Below are positions 35,844 through 43,408 of a stretch of DNA of 64,000 bases, piece after piece. Position 1 is the stretch's first letter, and each line of letters starts with the position of its first letter. The notes beneath the pieces were generated by a model that was not told the origin of the DNA, searched no databases, and saw nothing but the letters and a program-made list of their open reading frames with translations. The translations under genes were made by a program, and so were the position numbers. Source of the stretch: Nocardioides albertanoniae (GTDB lineage: Bacteria; Actinomycetota; Actinomycetes; Propionibacteriales; Nocardioidaceae); the NCBI RefSeq assembly GCF_006716315.1, contig NZ_VFOV01000001.1, positions 850,501 to 914,500 on the forward strand. Reading direction: 5' to 3'.

Positions 35844-36287
35844 ATGGTCAAGAACAAGGTCACGAGTGCGGTCGGCTCGCTTGGCGAATACCTCAAGGAG
35901 CAGAGGGTCTCTGCCGAGATGTCTCTGCGCCAGCTGGCCGACCAGGCGGGCGTGTCCAACCCCTACCTCAGCCAGATCGAGCGCGGTCTGCGCAAGCCAT
36001 CGGCTGAGGTCCTCCAGCAGATCGCCAAGGCGCTGCGCATCTCGGCAGAGCAGGTCTACGTGCGTGCCGGGATCCTCAGCCCTGACTCCAACGTCGGAGG
36101 CTCTGTGGAGCTCGCGGTGCTCGCCGATCCCAGCCTGACCGAGCGGCAGAAGCACTCGCTGCTCGACGTCTACCACTCGTTCCTTGCTCTCAACAATCGT
36201 GTCACCGACGACGCGCCGGCCGTCGAAGAATCCGCCCAAGAGTCCAACCCAGAGGAGAAGCCAGATGCCCACCCTGCCCAAGATTGA
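35844..36287 (+). CDS. XRE-family regulator upstream of the HbhA-like gene
   Basis: 147 aa. The helix-turn-helix (about 14-70) reads EYLKEQRVSAEMSLRQLADQ then AGVSNPYLSQIERGLRKPSA, followed by an acidic tail (AVEESAQESNPEEKPDA). It closely follows the M. tuberculosis Rv0474 pattern, whose gene also precedes hbhA. Its last 23 bases overlap the start of the HbhA-like gene. A GGAG site lies before the ATG, and TTGCTAGC repeats lie in the 150 bp upstream. Confidence 0.85.
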   Translation: MVKNKVTSAVGSLGEYLKEQRVSAEMSLRQLADQAGVSNPYLSQIERGLRKPSAEVLQQIAKALRISAEQVYVRAGILSPDSNVGGSVELAVLADPSLTERQKHSLLDVYHSFLALNNRVTDDAPAVEESAQESNPEEKPDAHPAQD

Positions 36288-36906
36288 GACCACCAAGCCC
36301 CTCAACGCCGTCGCCGGCGTCGCCGACCTCGCCTACGAGACCGTCAAGGGTTACGCCACCGACGTCCAGAAGAAGGTCGACGGCTACCGCTCCGACGCGA
36401 CCACCAAGTTGACCGACGCCCGCAGCAAGGTCACCGAGCGCGCCACCACCTACCGCACCCAGGCGACCGAGAAGGCCACGGCGGCCCGGACCACCGTGAC
36501 CGGCTTCGACCCGAAGTCCCTCCCGGCCCTGGCCAAGGAGCAGTACACCGTGCTCCCCGAGAAGGTGAAGACCACCGTCAAGGCCAAGCTCGACGAGACC
36601 GCCGGCAACGCCACGGGCACCTACGACAAGCTCGCCAACCGCGGTGAGTCCGTCGTCGCCAAGTTCAAGAAGTCCGACGCCACCCCGGCTCCGGCCAAGG
36701 CGACCGCGACCAAGACCGCCGACGCCCCGGCCAAGCCCGCCGAGACCAAGTCGACCGAGACCAAGTCGACCCAGGCGAAGTCCACCCCGGCCAAGTCGAG
36801 CGAGACCAAGTCCACGCAGGCCAAGTCGACCCAGGCGAAGTCCACCGACGCCCCGGCGAAGAAGGCTCCGGCCAAGAAGTCCACGGCCAAGAGCACCAAG
36901 GCCTGA
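36265..36906 (+). CDS. HbhA-like heparin-binding surface protein with lysine-rich C-terminal repeats
   Basis: 213 aa. The N-terminal two thirds is helical (AGVADLAYETVKGYATDVQK, then ARSKVTERATTYRTQATEKA), as in mycobacterial heparin-binding hemagglutinin. The C-terminal 65 residues are low-complexity Lys/Ala/Thr/Ser repeats (KSTQAKS, KSTETKS, AKKAPAKK), comparable to the methylated Lys-rich heparin-binding tail of HbhA. No signal peptide is visible, which is also true of HbhA. The ATG 36265 follows AGAGGAGAAG. It may act as an adhesin or in envelope or lipid-body organisation; the function in a non-pathogen is unknown. Confidence 0.8.
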   Translation: MPTLPKIETTKPLNAVAGVADLAYETVKGYATDVQKKVDGYRSDATTKLTDARSKVTERATTYRTQATEKATAARTTVTGFDPKSLPALAKEQYTVLPEKVKTTVKAKLDETAGNATGTYDKLANRGESVVAKFKKSDATPAPAKATATKTADAPAKPAETKSTETKSTQAKSTPAKSSETKSTQAKSTQAKSTDAPAKKAPAKKSTAKSTKA

Positions 36907-36925
36907 TCTGACCCAGGTCTCAGAG

Positions 36926-36957
36926 AAGGCGGCCCGCTCGAAAGAGCGGGCCGCCTT
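36926..36957 (+). terminator. strong Rho-independent terminator after the HbhA-like gene
   Basis: A 14-bp exact GC-rich stem (36926-36939 with 36944-36957), a GAAA tetraloop, then TTCTTTT. It lies 20 bp after the stop codon. This is the clearest terminator in the window. Confidence 0.9.
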
Positions 36958-36972
36958 TTCTTTTGCCGAGAA

Positions 36973-37296
36973 GTCACCCCTGCAGGTCGAGGGGTCACGT
37001 CTGTAGGTCGAGGGGTCGCTCGTGCAGGTCGAGGCGTCGCTCCTGCAGGTCGAGAAGTCACATGTGCAGATCGAGATGTACGCGGTGCCATCTCGACCTG
37101 CAGAACTGACCTCTCGACCTGCAGGGCTGACGCTTCGGCCTGCAGGAGCGACGCCTCGACCGTACGAGCGACCTTTCGGTTCGTACGAGTGACTCCTCGC
37201 TCTGCAGGTGTGACGTCTCGACCTGCACGAGTGACCTCTCGGCCTGCAGGAGTGACTTCTCGGGCGGCGGGGTGACGTGTCGACCGGGAAGGGTCA
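36973..37296. repeat. 21-bp tandem repeat array that reverses orientation in the middle
   Basis: Five head-to-tail 21-bp units of form GTCRCNCCTGCAGGTCGAGG (36973-37077) are followed by a 12-bp half unit (37078-37089). About ten units in the opposite orientation, TCTCGACCTGCAGGAGTGAC and variants (37090-37296), come next; most are 21 bp and two are 20 bp. The inverted part ends on the galE stop codon (37294-37296). The period is exactly seven codons, so several frames stay open. There is no gene in this stretch. It could fold into a long imperfect hairpin. Confidence 0.85.
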
Positions 37297-38271
37297 GCTG
37301 GGGTAGTCGGCGCCGGCGGCTTGCCGGGCTTCCCAGGCGGTGGAGACCATCGAGCGGAGGTCGTGGCGCATCTCCCACTCGAGGTCGCGTCGGGCGAGCT
37401 CGCCGGTGGCGACGATGCGGGCGGGGTCGCCGGCGCGGCGGGGCTTGATGACGGGCACGAACTCGATGCCGGTGACCTCGCGGATGGTGTCCATGATCTG
37501 CCGCACCGAGGAGCCGTCGCCGGAGCCCAGGTTGTAGACGGCTTCCAGATCGGCGCCCGAGGCGAGCCGCTTGGCGGCGACGACGTGGGAGTGGGCGAGG
37601 TCGGCGACGTGCACGTAGTCGCGTACGCAGGTGCCGTCGGGGGTCGGGTAGTCGTCGCCGTTGATCTGCGGCGTCTTCCCGCCTGCCAGCGCGTCGAAGA
37701 CGAGCGGGAAGAGGTTGTGGGGGCTGGTGTCGTAGAGGTCGTCGCTCCCGGAGCCGACCACGTTGAAGTAGCGCAGGCTGGTGTGCGAGAGGCCCTCGGC
37801 GCGCGCCACGTCGGCGATCAGCCACTCGCCGATCAGCTTCGACTCGCCGTACGGGCTCTCCGGCGTGGTCGGCGTGGTCTCGGTGACCAGGTCGACGTCG
37901 GGGGTGCCGAAGGTGGCGGCGGAGGAGGAGAAGACGAGCTTGTCGACGCCGCTGGCCACCATAGCCTCGAGGAGGTTGGCGGTGCCGGTGACGTTCTGCG
38001 CGTAGGTGTGCAGCGGCCGCTGCACCGAGACGCCTGCGTACTTGAAGCCGGCGAGGTGGATCACGCCCTCGACACCGTGGTCGGTGATCGCCCGCTCGAT
38101 CGCGGCCTTGTCGAGCAGCGACGCCTCGACGAACGTGACGTTGTCGGGCACGAACTTCGCGAACCCCGAGGACAGGTCGTCGATGACGACCGGCTCCAGG
38201 TCTGCGTCGAGCAGCGCCTGCACGACGTGCGATCCGATGTAGCCCGCGCCTCCGGTAACCAACCAACTCAT
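37294..38271 (-). CDS. galE: UDP-glucose 4-epimerase
   Basis: 325-aa extended SDR interconverting UDP-glucose and UDP-galactose. The NAD motif is LVTGGAGYIGSHVVQALLDA, the catalytic Tyr/Lys are in ESPYGESKLIGEW, and the substrate loop is VVGSGSDDLYDTSPHNLFP. GalE supplies UDP-galactose to envelope polysaccharides and links to the neighbouring nucleotide-sugar genes. The ATG at 38271 has TATCGT 7 nt upstream (leaderless). Its last codons lie in the outermost unit of the 21-bp repeat array. Confidence 0.9.
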   Translation of the reverse strand: MSWLVTGGAGYIGSHVVQALLDADLEPVVIDDLSSGFAKFVPDNVTFVEASLLDKAAIERAITDHGVEGVIHLAGFKYAGVSVQRPLHTYAQNVTGTANLLEAMVASGVDKLVFSSSAATFGTPDVDLVTETTPTTPESPYGESKLIGEWLIADVARAEGLSHTSLRYFNVVGSGSDDLYDTSPHNLFPLVFDALAGGKTPQINGDDYPTPDGTCVRDYVHVADLAHSHVVAAKRLASGADLEAVYNLGSGDGSSVRQIMDTIREVTGIEFVPVIKPRRAGDPARIVATGELARRDLEWEMRHDLRSMVSTAWEARQAAGADYPS

Positions 38272-38345
38272 GGCGCAGACGATAGCGGTGAGCGTCGTGC
38301 GCGTCGTCCAAGGGCCCGTACATGACGATGCCCTAGGTTCGCAGG
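38272..38345. promoter_or_regulatory. divergent leaderless promoters of galE and the RibD-like reductase
   Basis: TATCGT (complement of 38279-38284) lies 7 nt before the galE ATG, and TAGGTT (38334-38339) lies 6 nt before the ATG at 38346. The whole spacer is 74 bp. Confidence 0.6.
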
Positions 38346-39020
38346 ATGAAGCTCTTGTGCGGCGACGGTGACCCGACGACCTCCGAGGGCCTGCGTGCCA
38401 TCTATGCGCCTCCGCGGCTGCCCTGGCTGCGCGTCAACATGGTCAGCTCGGTCGACGGTGCGGCGACGGGCGCCGACGGCCTCTCCGGCACCGTCAACAA
38501 CAAGGTCGACGTCGATGTCTTCCATGCCCTGCGCGACCTCGCTGATGCTGTGCTGGTCGGCGCCGGCACGGCCATCGCCGAGACCTATCAGGCCGGCGGT
38601 ACGCCCATCGTCGTCGTCTCCGGCCGCGGCCGCGTCCCCGACGACCTCCGTGGGTCCGAGCCTGGCGCGGTCCGCCTCGCCACCTGCTCTGATTCGCCCG
38701 GTCTCACCGCCGCACGAGACGAGCTCGGCGCGGAGAACGTGTACGTCGTCGGCTCCTCCGAGGTCGACCTGGCGGCGCTCCTCGCCCGGCTGCACGACGA
38801 GGGCCTTCGCCACCTGCTCTGCGAGGGCGGCCCGACCCTGCTCGCCTCCCTGCTCGACGCGGGCGTGGTCGACGAGCTCACCCACACGATCACGCCCAAG
38901 CTGCTCGGCGGCGACGGCCGACGGATCGTCACCGGGCCACCCATCGACGTCCCGGTGACGCTGGCCTCGCTCATCGAGCAGGACGGCACTCTGCTGGGGC
39001 GCTGGCTCGTAGGTCGATGA
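38346..39020 (+). CDS. pyrimidine reductase / dihydrofolate-reductase-fold protein (RibD C-terminal family)
   Basis: 224-aa protein like the reductase domain of RibD: LRVNMVSSVDGAATGADGLS (N-terminal substrate motif), DLADAVLVGAGTAIAE, and GLRHLLCEGGPTLLASLLDA. Members reduce pyrimidine intermediates in riboflavin synthesis or related NADPH-dependent substrates. The standalone form with no deaminase domain and no other rib genes nearby makes the exact role uncertain. Leaderless start (see the promoter feature). Confidence 0.82.
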   Translation: MKLLCGDGDPTTSEGLRAIYAPPRLPWLRVNMVSSVDGAATGADGLSGTVNNKVDVDVFHALRDLADAVLVGAGTAIAETYQAGGTPIVVVSGRGRVPDDLRGSEPGAVRLATCSDSPGLTAARDELGAENVYVVGSSEVDLAALLARLHDEGLRHLLCEGGPTLLASLLDAGVVDELTHTITPKLLGGDGRRIVTGPPIDVPVTLASLIEQDGTLLGRWLVGR

Positions 39021-39033
39021 CGCGTACGCGCTG

Positions 39034-39400
39034 TTACCGGTAGCGAAGTCTGCGACCGGGACCTTGCCCACGATGGTCACTCGCGCTGTGCGGAGATCCA
39101 GCCGTCGGGGGTGTATCGAGACGGGTTGCCTGCAAAGGGTCCCGACGAACCGAGGTCGCCGCGGCAATCTCGACGACCGCTGAGGTGACCGGGTCGCAGA
39201 GATGAGGACGACTGGCAGGCCCAGGATCGTGCCGCGGTGGATGGCCACCCCGAGCGACTGCGTGGCGTGGCCCGGATCTCGTCGGCGACCTTTCGCGCAG
39301 CATCTCGGGGCCGATGAAAGTCACGCCTGTGTAGACGGCGGCGTGCACGGTCAGTCCTGGGGCGAGGCTCTCGTCTTGACAGGGCATGCAACGAACTATG
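39034..39400 (-). other. possible decayed gene remnant in the 425-bp gap before the MFS gene
   Basis: No intact gene fits here. On the minus strand, protein-like segments appear in different frames, for example LAPGLTVHAAVYTGVTFIGP in one frame and AIHRGTILGLPVVLISATRS in another, as if a gene had taken at least two frameshifts. I cannot name the family. It may also be chance coding potential in GC-rich DNA. Confidence 0.25.
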
Positions 39401-39404
39401 TCAT

Positions 39405-39426
39405 AGGTACGTATTTTATCGTACCT
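39405..39426. promoter_or_regulatory. AGGTACG dyad at the MFS promoter, candidate ArsR operator
   Basis: AGGTACG (39405-39411) and CGTACCT (39420-39426) are exact inverted repeats around an AT-rich TATTTTAT core, 20 bp before the MFS start. The half-site AGGTACG recurs at 41352-41358, upstream of the ArsR gene. The AT-rich core stands out from the surrounding 70% GC. Confidence 0.6.
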
Positions 39427-39445
39427 CTCGGAAAGAAGGTGACCC

Positions 39446-40774
39446 ATGGACTCGTCGCAGACCTCCCGCGCCACGTTGCCCGTGCTCCTGCTTGCACAGT
39501 TCGTCACACCCCTGTCCATCGCCGGCACCGCGATCGCCCTCCCACTCATCTCTCAGGACCTGGGGACGAACGAGACCGGCCTGCAATGGGCCGTCAACGG
39601 GTTCAACGTGACCTTCGCCCTCTTCGCCCTCGTGTGGGGCGCGGTCTCGGACCGCATCGGCTACCGCGCAGCCTTCCGTGCTGGTTCAGTCCTCGTCGTC
39701 GCAGGTGGCGCACTGAGCGCCGCCGCCCCGTCGCTGCTGATCCTCGACGTCGCCCGCCTCGTGGCCGGCGTCGGCGCGGCATCGATCCTCACCGGGTCCA
39801 CCGCCCTGATCTCACATCTGTTCGAGGGATCTCGGCGAACCAGAGCCTTCGCCGTCTTCGGTACGGTCAACGGCCTCGGTCTTGCCCTGGGGCCGAGCAT
39901 GTCGGGCGGGGTCATCGGCCTGGTCGGCTGGCGCGGCGTCTTTGCGGTCCAGGCCGCCTTCGTCCTGATCGCTCTCCTCGGGTCGGTTGCCATCCCCGCG
40001 ATCCGGACGGCCGCTGCAGAGCCGGGTGGGAAGGCCCCGATCTTGGATGTGGGCCTACTTGCCAATCGTGAGTTCCTGGCCACCTGCCTGGTTCCGGTCG
40101 CAGGGTCGGTCGGGTTCGTCACGCTGCTCACCTACCTGCCCAGCGCCCTGTCCGGGGTGCGCGGCATGGACGCGAGCACATCTGGCGCCTTGATGCTCGT
40201 CATGACCCTGCCGGTGCTGGTCGCCCCGATGCTGGTCTCCCGGGCCGTCACCACCACCGAGTGGGTCACCATCGGGCGAGTGATCTACGCCAGCCTGGCC
40301 TTCCTGGCCGTTGGTGCGGCCGGGATGATGTTGCTCTCGATCGACGGTCCCATCGCCGCCCTCGTGGTGCCGATGCTGCTGATCGGCGCAGGCTTCGGTC
40401 TACCGATCGGCCTGGTCGACGGACACGCCCTGTCGGTAGTGCCCGCCCAGCGGGCAGGGACCGCGGCCGGGCTGCTCAACTTCGGGCGGATCGGCAGCGA
40501 GGCCCTCTTCGTGGCCGTCTACGCCCTGGCTATCAGTACGCTGATCGGTCGCGACCTGCCCGGGGATGCCGGCGCACGTACCGCCGCCGGCCAGCCCGGC
40601 CACCCGGAGGTCTATCTCGACGCGTTCCACGTCGTCGCGCTCGGCCTGGCCGGCCTTGTCGTGCTGATCACCGTCGCCGTGATCGCCTTGCGCGCTGCCG
40701 CGCGCCGGGTCGAAAGATCCCGCGCCGACCTTTCCGCACATCCCACTCACGCAACCGCTATGGAAGAGGTCTGA
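39446..40774 (+). CDS. MFS transporter, drug-efflux (DHA2-like) type
   Basis: 442 aa with about 12-14 hydrophobic segments. The N-terminal half has the DHA signature: TAIALPLISQDLGTNETGLQ, LVWGAVSDRIGYRAAF (motif A loop), and GTVNGLGLALGPSMSGGVIG (motif C of antiporters), which points to proton-coupled export of a small toxic molecule. It has a good ribosome binding site (aagaaggtg). The AT-rich palindrome upstream and the ArsR gene downstream suggest induction by a ligand. It sits in a stretch with gene remnants on both sides, so it may have been acquired. Confidence 0.85.
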   Translation: MDSSQTSRATLPVLLLAQFVTPLSIAGTAIALPLISQDLGTNETGLQWAVNGFNVTFALFALVWGAVSDRIGYRAAFRAGSVLVVAGGALSAAAPSLLILDVARLVAGVGAASILTGSTALISHLFEGSRRTRAFAVFGTVNGLGLALGPSMSGGVIGLVGWRGVFAVQAAFVLIALLGSVAIPAIRTAAAEPGGKAPILDVGLLANREFLATCLVPVAGSVGFVTLLTYLPSALSGVRGMDASTSGALMLVMTLPVLVAPMLVSRAVTTTEWVTIGRVIYASLAFLAVGAAGMMLLSIDGPIAALVVPMLLIGAGFGLPIGLVDGHALSVVPAQRAGTAAGLLNFGRIGSEALFVAVYALAISTLIGRDLPGDAGARTAAGQPGHPEVYLDAFHVVALGLAGLVVLITVAVIALRAAARRVERSRADLSAHPTHATAMEEV

Positions 40775-40984
40775 CGCATGCACTCCGCCCACACCGTCAA
40801 GCAGCTTGGACCCCAGACCCCAGTGCGAACGCCTGGGCACCCGGCGACAGGGCTTTGAGGAGATGAGACTCGACGTCGACGCGTCGGAGATCCCGTGGGA
40901 GACGGGCGTGCTGGTGCACCGGCCGACGTCGCTGCCGGTCACCTGGTAGGTGTCTGCTCGGGCCGGCCGGGTGGACCGCGACCG

Positions 40985-41323
40985 TCAGGCGACGGGCTCG
41001 CGGCGCACCTGGCGCGGCCCGAACAGAGCCTCGAGGAGGCCCGGGTACGCCTCCTCGATGTCCAGGCGCCGCAGCTGCGTCATCTGTCCGTTGCCGACAT
41101 CTCGTTGGTGGATCAGGCCTGCTTGGCGCATCAGCCGGAAGTGATGGGTGCGCGTCGACGGCGCCCACGGAAGTCCGAAGACGCTGCAGAACTGCTCCTG
41201 GCCGTCGGGCTGGTGGTAGAGAGCCTCGATCACCGACCGGCGATTCGTCTCGGCGAGGCAGGAGAGCACCTTGCTCAGGTCGAAATCAGCCACCGCGGGA
41301 TGGTCGTCGGGACGTTCAGGCAT
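40985..41323 (-). CDS. ArsR-family winged-helix regulator
   Basis: 112 aa. The core reads FDLSKVLSCLAETNRRSVIE, then APSTRTHHFRLMRQAGLIHQ and NGQMTQLRRLDIEEAYPGLL, an ArsR/SmtB-type fold without the metal-binding CxC of the arsenic sensors. The ATG at 41323 (MPERPDDHP) is preferred; the longer form to 41380 has a poor start. It is convergent with the MFS gene, probably its regulator through the AGGTACG sites. The ligand is unknown. Confidence 0.78.
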   Translation of the reverse strand: MPERPDDHPAVADFDLSKVLSCLAETNRRSVIEALYHQPDGQEQFCSVFGLPWAPSTRTHHFRLMRQAGLIHQRDVGNGQMTQLRRLDIEEAYPGLLEALFGPRQVRREPVA

Positions 41324-41573
41324 GCGCCCATCCTTCACTCGCAGACACCACAGGTACGAGAACAATGATAGGTCAACCAAGTCTGAAATGCTCGTGACGA
41401 GCGCTGAACCTTCAGGCCGCCGGGAGAGGGCGGGGCCGATGTCGGTGGCCCGGGGCCAGGCACCGGGGCCGCTGTGGGCCTGGAGAGTTCACGGTCTGTT
41501 TCCGATAACGAAATCTTGAGACCGAGAGTTTCTCCCTTGACGGGGTCGGGCCTAACGGCTTGACTCACCGATC

Positions 41574-42497
41574 GTGCCAGGAACGGCGGTAGCCACCACC
41601 AAGCGACCTCGTCAGGCACTCTCGGGCAGACGGATCCGGGAGTGGCTGATCTTCGTGGCGTTCGTGCTTCCCAACATCGCCCTGATCGCGATCTTCGTCT
41701 ATCGGCCGCTGTTCCAGAACGTCTACTACTCGACGCTCAACTGGACGCTCGGCTCGAAGTTCGCGACGCCGGTCGGGCTGGGCAACTACCGCAACTTCTT
41801 CACCTCCGGTGAAGCCGGCAAGGTGCTGACCACCACGGCGATCTTCACCGTCGCCACGGTCGGGCTCACCCTGGTGCTGGGGCTCTGCGTCGCGCTGGCG
41901 CTCAACCGCAAGCTTCCGGGCGCCGGGCTCGCGCAGGCCACGGTCTTCGCGCCCTACATCCTCTCCGGCTACGGCGTGGGGCTGGCCTGGCTCTACATCT
42001 TCGACCCCAACATCGGTGCGCTCTCGGCGATCCTGCGCGACGTCGGTCTGAACAGCCCGGAGTGGATCAACTCCCCGCCGTGGACGCTGACGATGGTGAT
42101 CCTCGTCTACGTCTGGAAGAACCTCGGTTACGCCGCTGTCGTCTACCTCGCCGGGCTGCAAGCCGTGCCGGTCGATCTGATGGAGGCCGCCCAGCTCGAC
42201 GGCGCCGGGCCGGCGAAGCGATTCTTCAAGGTGACCGTGCCGCTGCTCTCGCCGACGACCTTCTTCCTGCTCGTCACCACGATCCTCAACAGCCTGCAGG
42301 CCTTCGACCTGCTGATCGCGATGGACAAGCTCGGCCGCGGCGCACGCACGCTGATCTTCGACGCCTACCTGACCGGCTTCAAGGAGCAGAGCCAGGCGGG
42401 CTACTCGGCGATGCTCTCCACGGTGCTCTTCGCGATCCTCGTGGTGCTCACTCTCATCCAGCTCGTCGTCGTGGAGAGGCGGGTGCACTACCGATGA
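41574..42497 (+). CDS. sugar ABC transporter permease (MalF-like)
   Basis: 307-aa permease of carbohydrate uptake family 1 with six membrane segments and the EAA loop EAAQLDGAGPAKRFFKVTVP. The first segment starts near residue 25 (LIFVAFVLPNIALIAIFVYR). The GTG start at 41574 has no obvious ribosome binding site. Its TGA overlaps the ATG of the second permease. Order in this operon: permease, permease, binding protein, and no ATPase, so it must share a general ATPase such as MsiK. Confidence 0.9.
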   Translation: MPGTAVATTKRPRQALSGRRIREWLIFVAFVLPNIALIAIFVYRPLFQNVYYSTLNWTLGSKFATPVGLGNYRNFFTSGEAGKVLTTTAIFTVATVGLTLVLGLCVALALNRKLPGAGLAQATVFAPYILSGYGVGLAWLYIFDPNIGALSAILRDVGLNSPEWINSPPWTLTMVILVYVWKNLGYAAVVYLAGLQAVPVDLMEAAQLDGAGPAKRFFKVTVPLLSPTTFFLLVTTILNSLQAFDLLIAMDKLGRGARTLIFDAYLTGFKEQSQAGYSAMLSTVLFAILVVLTLIQLVVVERRVHYR

Positions 42498-43351
42498 GCG
42501 CGACGAACGCCCCCTCGCGCAGAGTCCGGCTGACGCCGCTGACCGTACGCGACTACCTGGTGCTCCTGCTCGCGGTGCTGATCGTGGTGCTCCCGCTGGG
42601 CTACATGATCCTGGCGTCCTTCAAGGGTGCCGGTGACCTGGCCACCACCGACCTCGTCGTCTTCCCCGACGTCTGGCAGCCGCAGAACTACTCCGAGGCG
42701 GCCCAGAAGGTGCCGTTCGGCCGGCTCTTCCTCAACTCCGGGATCGTCACGGTCGTCGGGGCCGGGCTGAAGGTGCTGCTCGCGATCCTGACGGCGTACG
42801 GCCTGGTCTTCTGCGAGTTCCCCGGCAAGAAGTTCGTCTTCTGGGGCGTGCTCGCCACGATGATGGTGCCGCCGCAGGTCACCGCGCTGCCCAACTACGT
42901 CTTCGTCAGCGGGCTCGGCGGGGAGAACACCTACTGGGGGATCATCCTCCCGGGCCTCGGCACAGGGTTCGGTACGTTCCTGCTGCGCCAGTCGTTCATG
43001 CAGCTGCCCTTCGAGGTGCTCGAAGCGGCCCACCTCGACGGGGCAGGCCACTGGCGGCGGCTGTGGCACTGCGTGGTGCCGATGGCGCTGCCGTCGATCG
43101 CGACCGTGGCCCTGGTCAACGTCGTCTACGAGTGGAACGACTACCTGTGGCCGCTGATCATCATCACCGAGCCGGAGATGATGACGCTGCCGCGAGGTCT
43201 GACGCTGCTGCAGAACAGCGAGTCCGCGGCCAGCTCGTTCGGGGTCCTGATGGCCGGCACCGTGATGGTGCTGCTGCCGATCCTCGCCGTCTTCGCGCTG
43301 CTCCAGCGCCACATCGTCAACGGGTTCACCCAAGGCGGCGTCAAAGGCTGA
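42494..43351 (+). CDS. sugar ABC transporter permease (MalG-like)
   Basis: 285-aa partner of the previous permease, with six membrane segments and the EAA loop EAAHLDGAGHWRRLWHCVVP. The ATG 42494 overlaps the preceding stop (ATGA). LPLGYMILASFKGAGDLATT at the N-terminus and a C-terminal HIVNGFTQGGVKG are standard for MalG-like proteins. The substrate is probably an oligo- or disaccharide; it cannot be told from the permeases. Confidence 0.9.
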   Translation: MSATNAPSRRVRLTPLTVRDYLVLLLAVLIVVLPLGYMILASFKGAGDLATTDLVVFPDVWQPQNYSEAAQKVPFGRLFLNSGIVTVVGAGLKVLLAILTAYGLVFCEFPGKKFVFWGVLATMMVPPQVTALPNYVFVSGLGGENTYWGIILPGLGTGFGTFLLRQSFMQLPFEVLEAAHLDGAGHWRRLWHCVVPMALPSIATVALVNVVYEWNDYLWPLIIITEPEMMTLPRGLTLLQNSESAASSFGVLMAGTVMVLLPILAVFALLQRHIVNGFTQGGVKG

Positions 43352-43408
43352 GGCTCTCAGCCGACATCTCTTGGCCAACAGTGGGCACGAAAGGGAAGGA
43401 ATGCACCA

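Noticed and set aside
36973-37296. CRISPR array
   Set aside because: There are no unique spacers, units are contiguous, polarity reverses, and no cas genes are nearby.
37058-38323. 421-codon minus-strand frame through galE and the 21-bp array, giving heptad peptides
   Set aside because: It is in a different frame from galE, whose motifs are complete. The heptads follow from the 21-bp period. No independent start inside the array.
40777-40948. Two tiny ORFs (26 and 28 codons) after the MFS gene, the second with a GAGGAG-like site
   Set aside because: No leader-like context and no hairpin; they look like remnants of a longer gene. Mentioned in the MFS/ArsR finding only.
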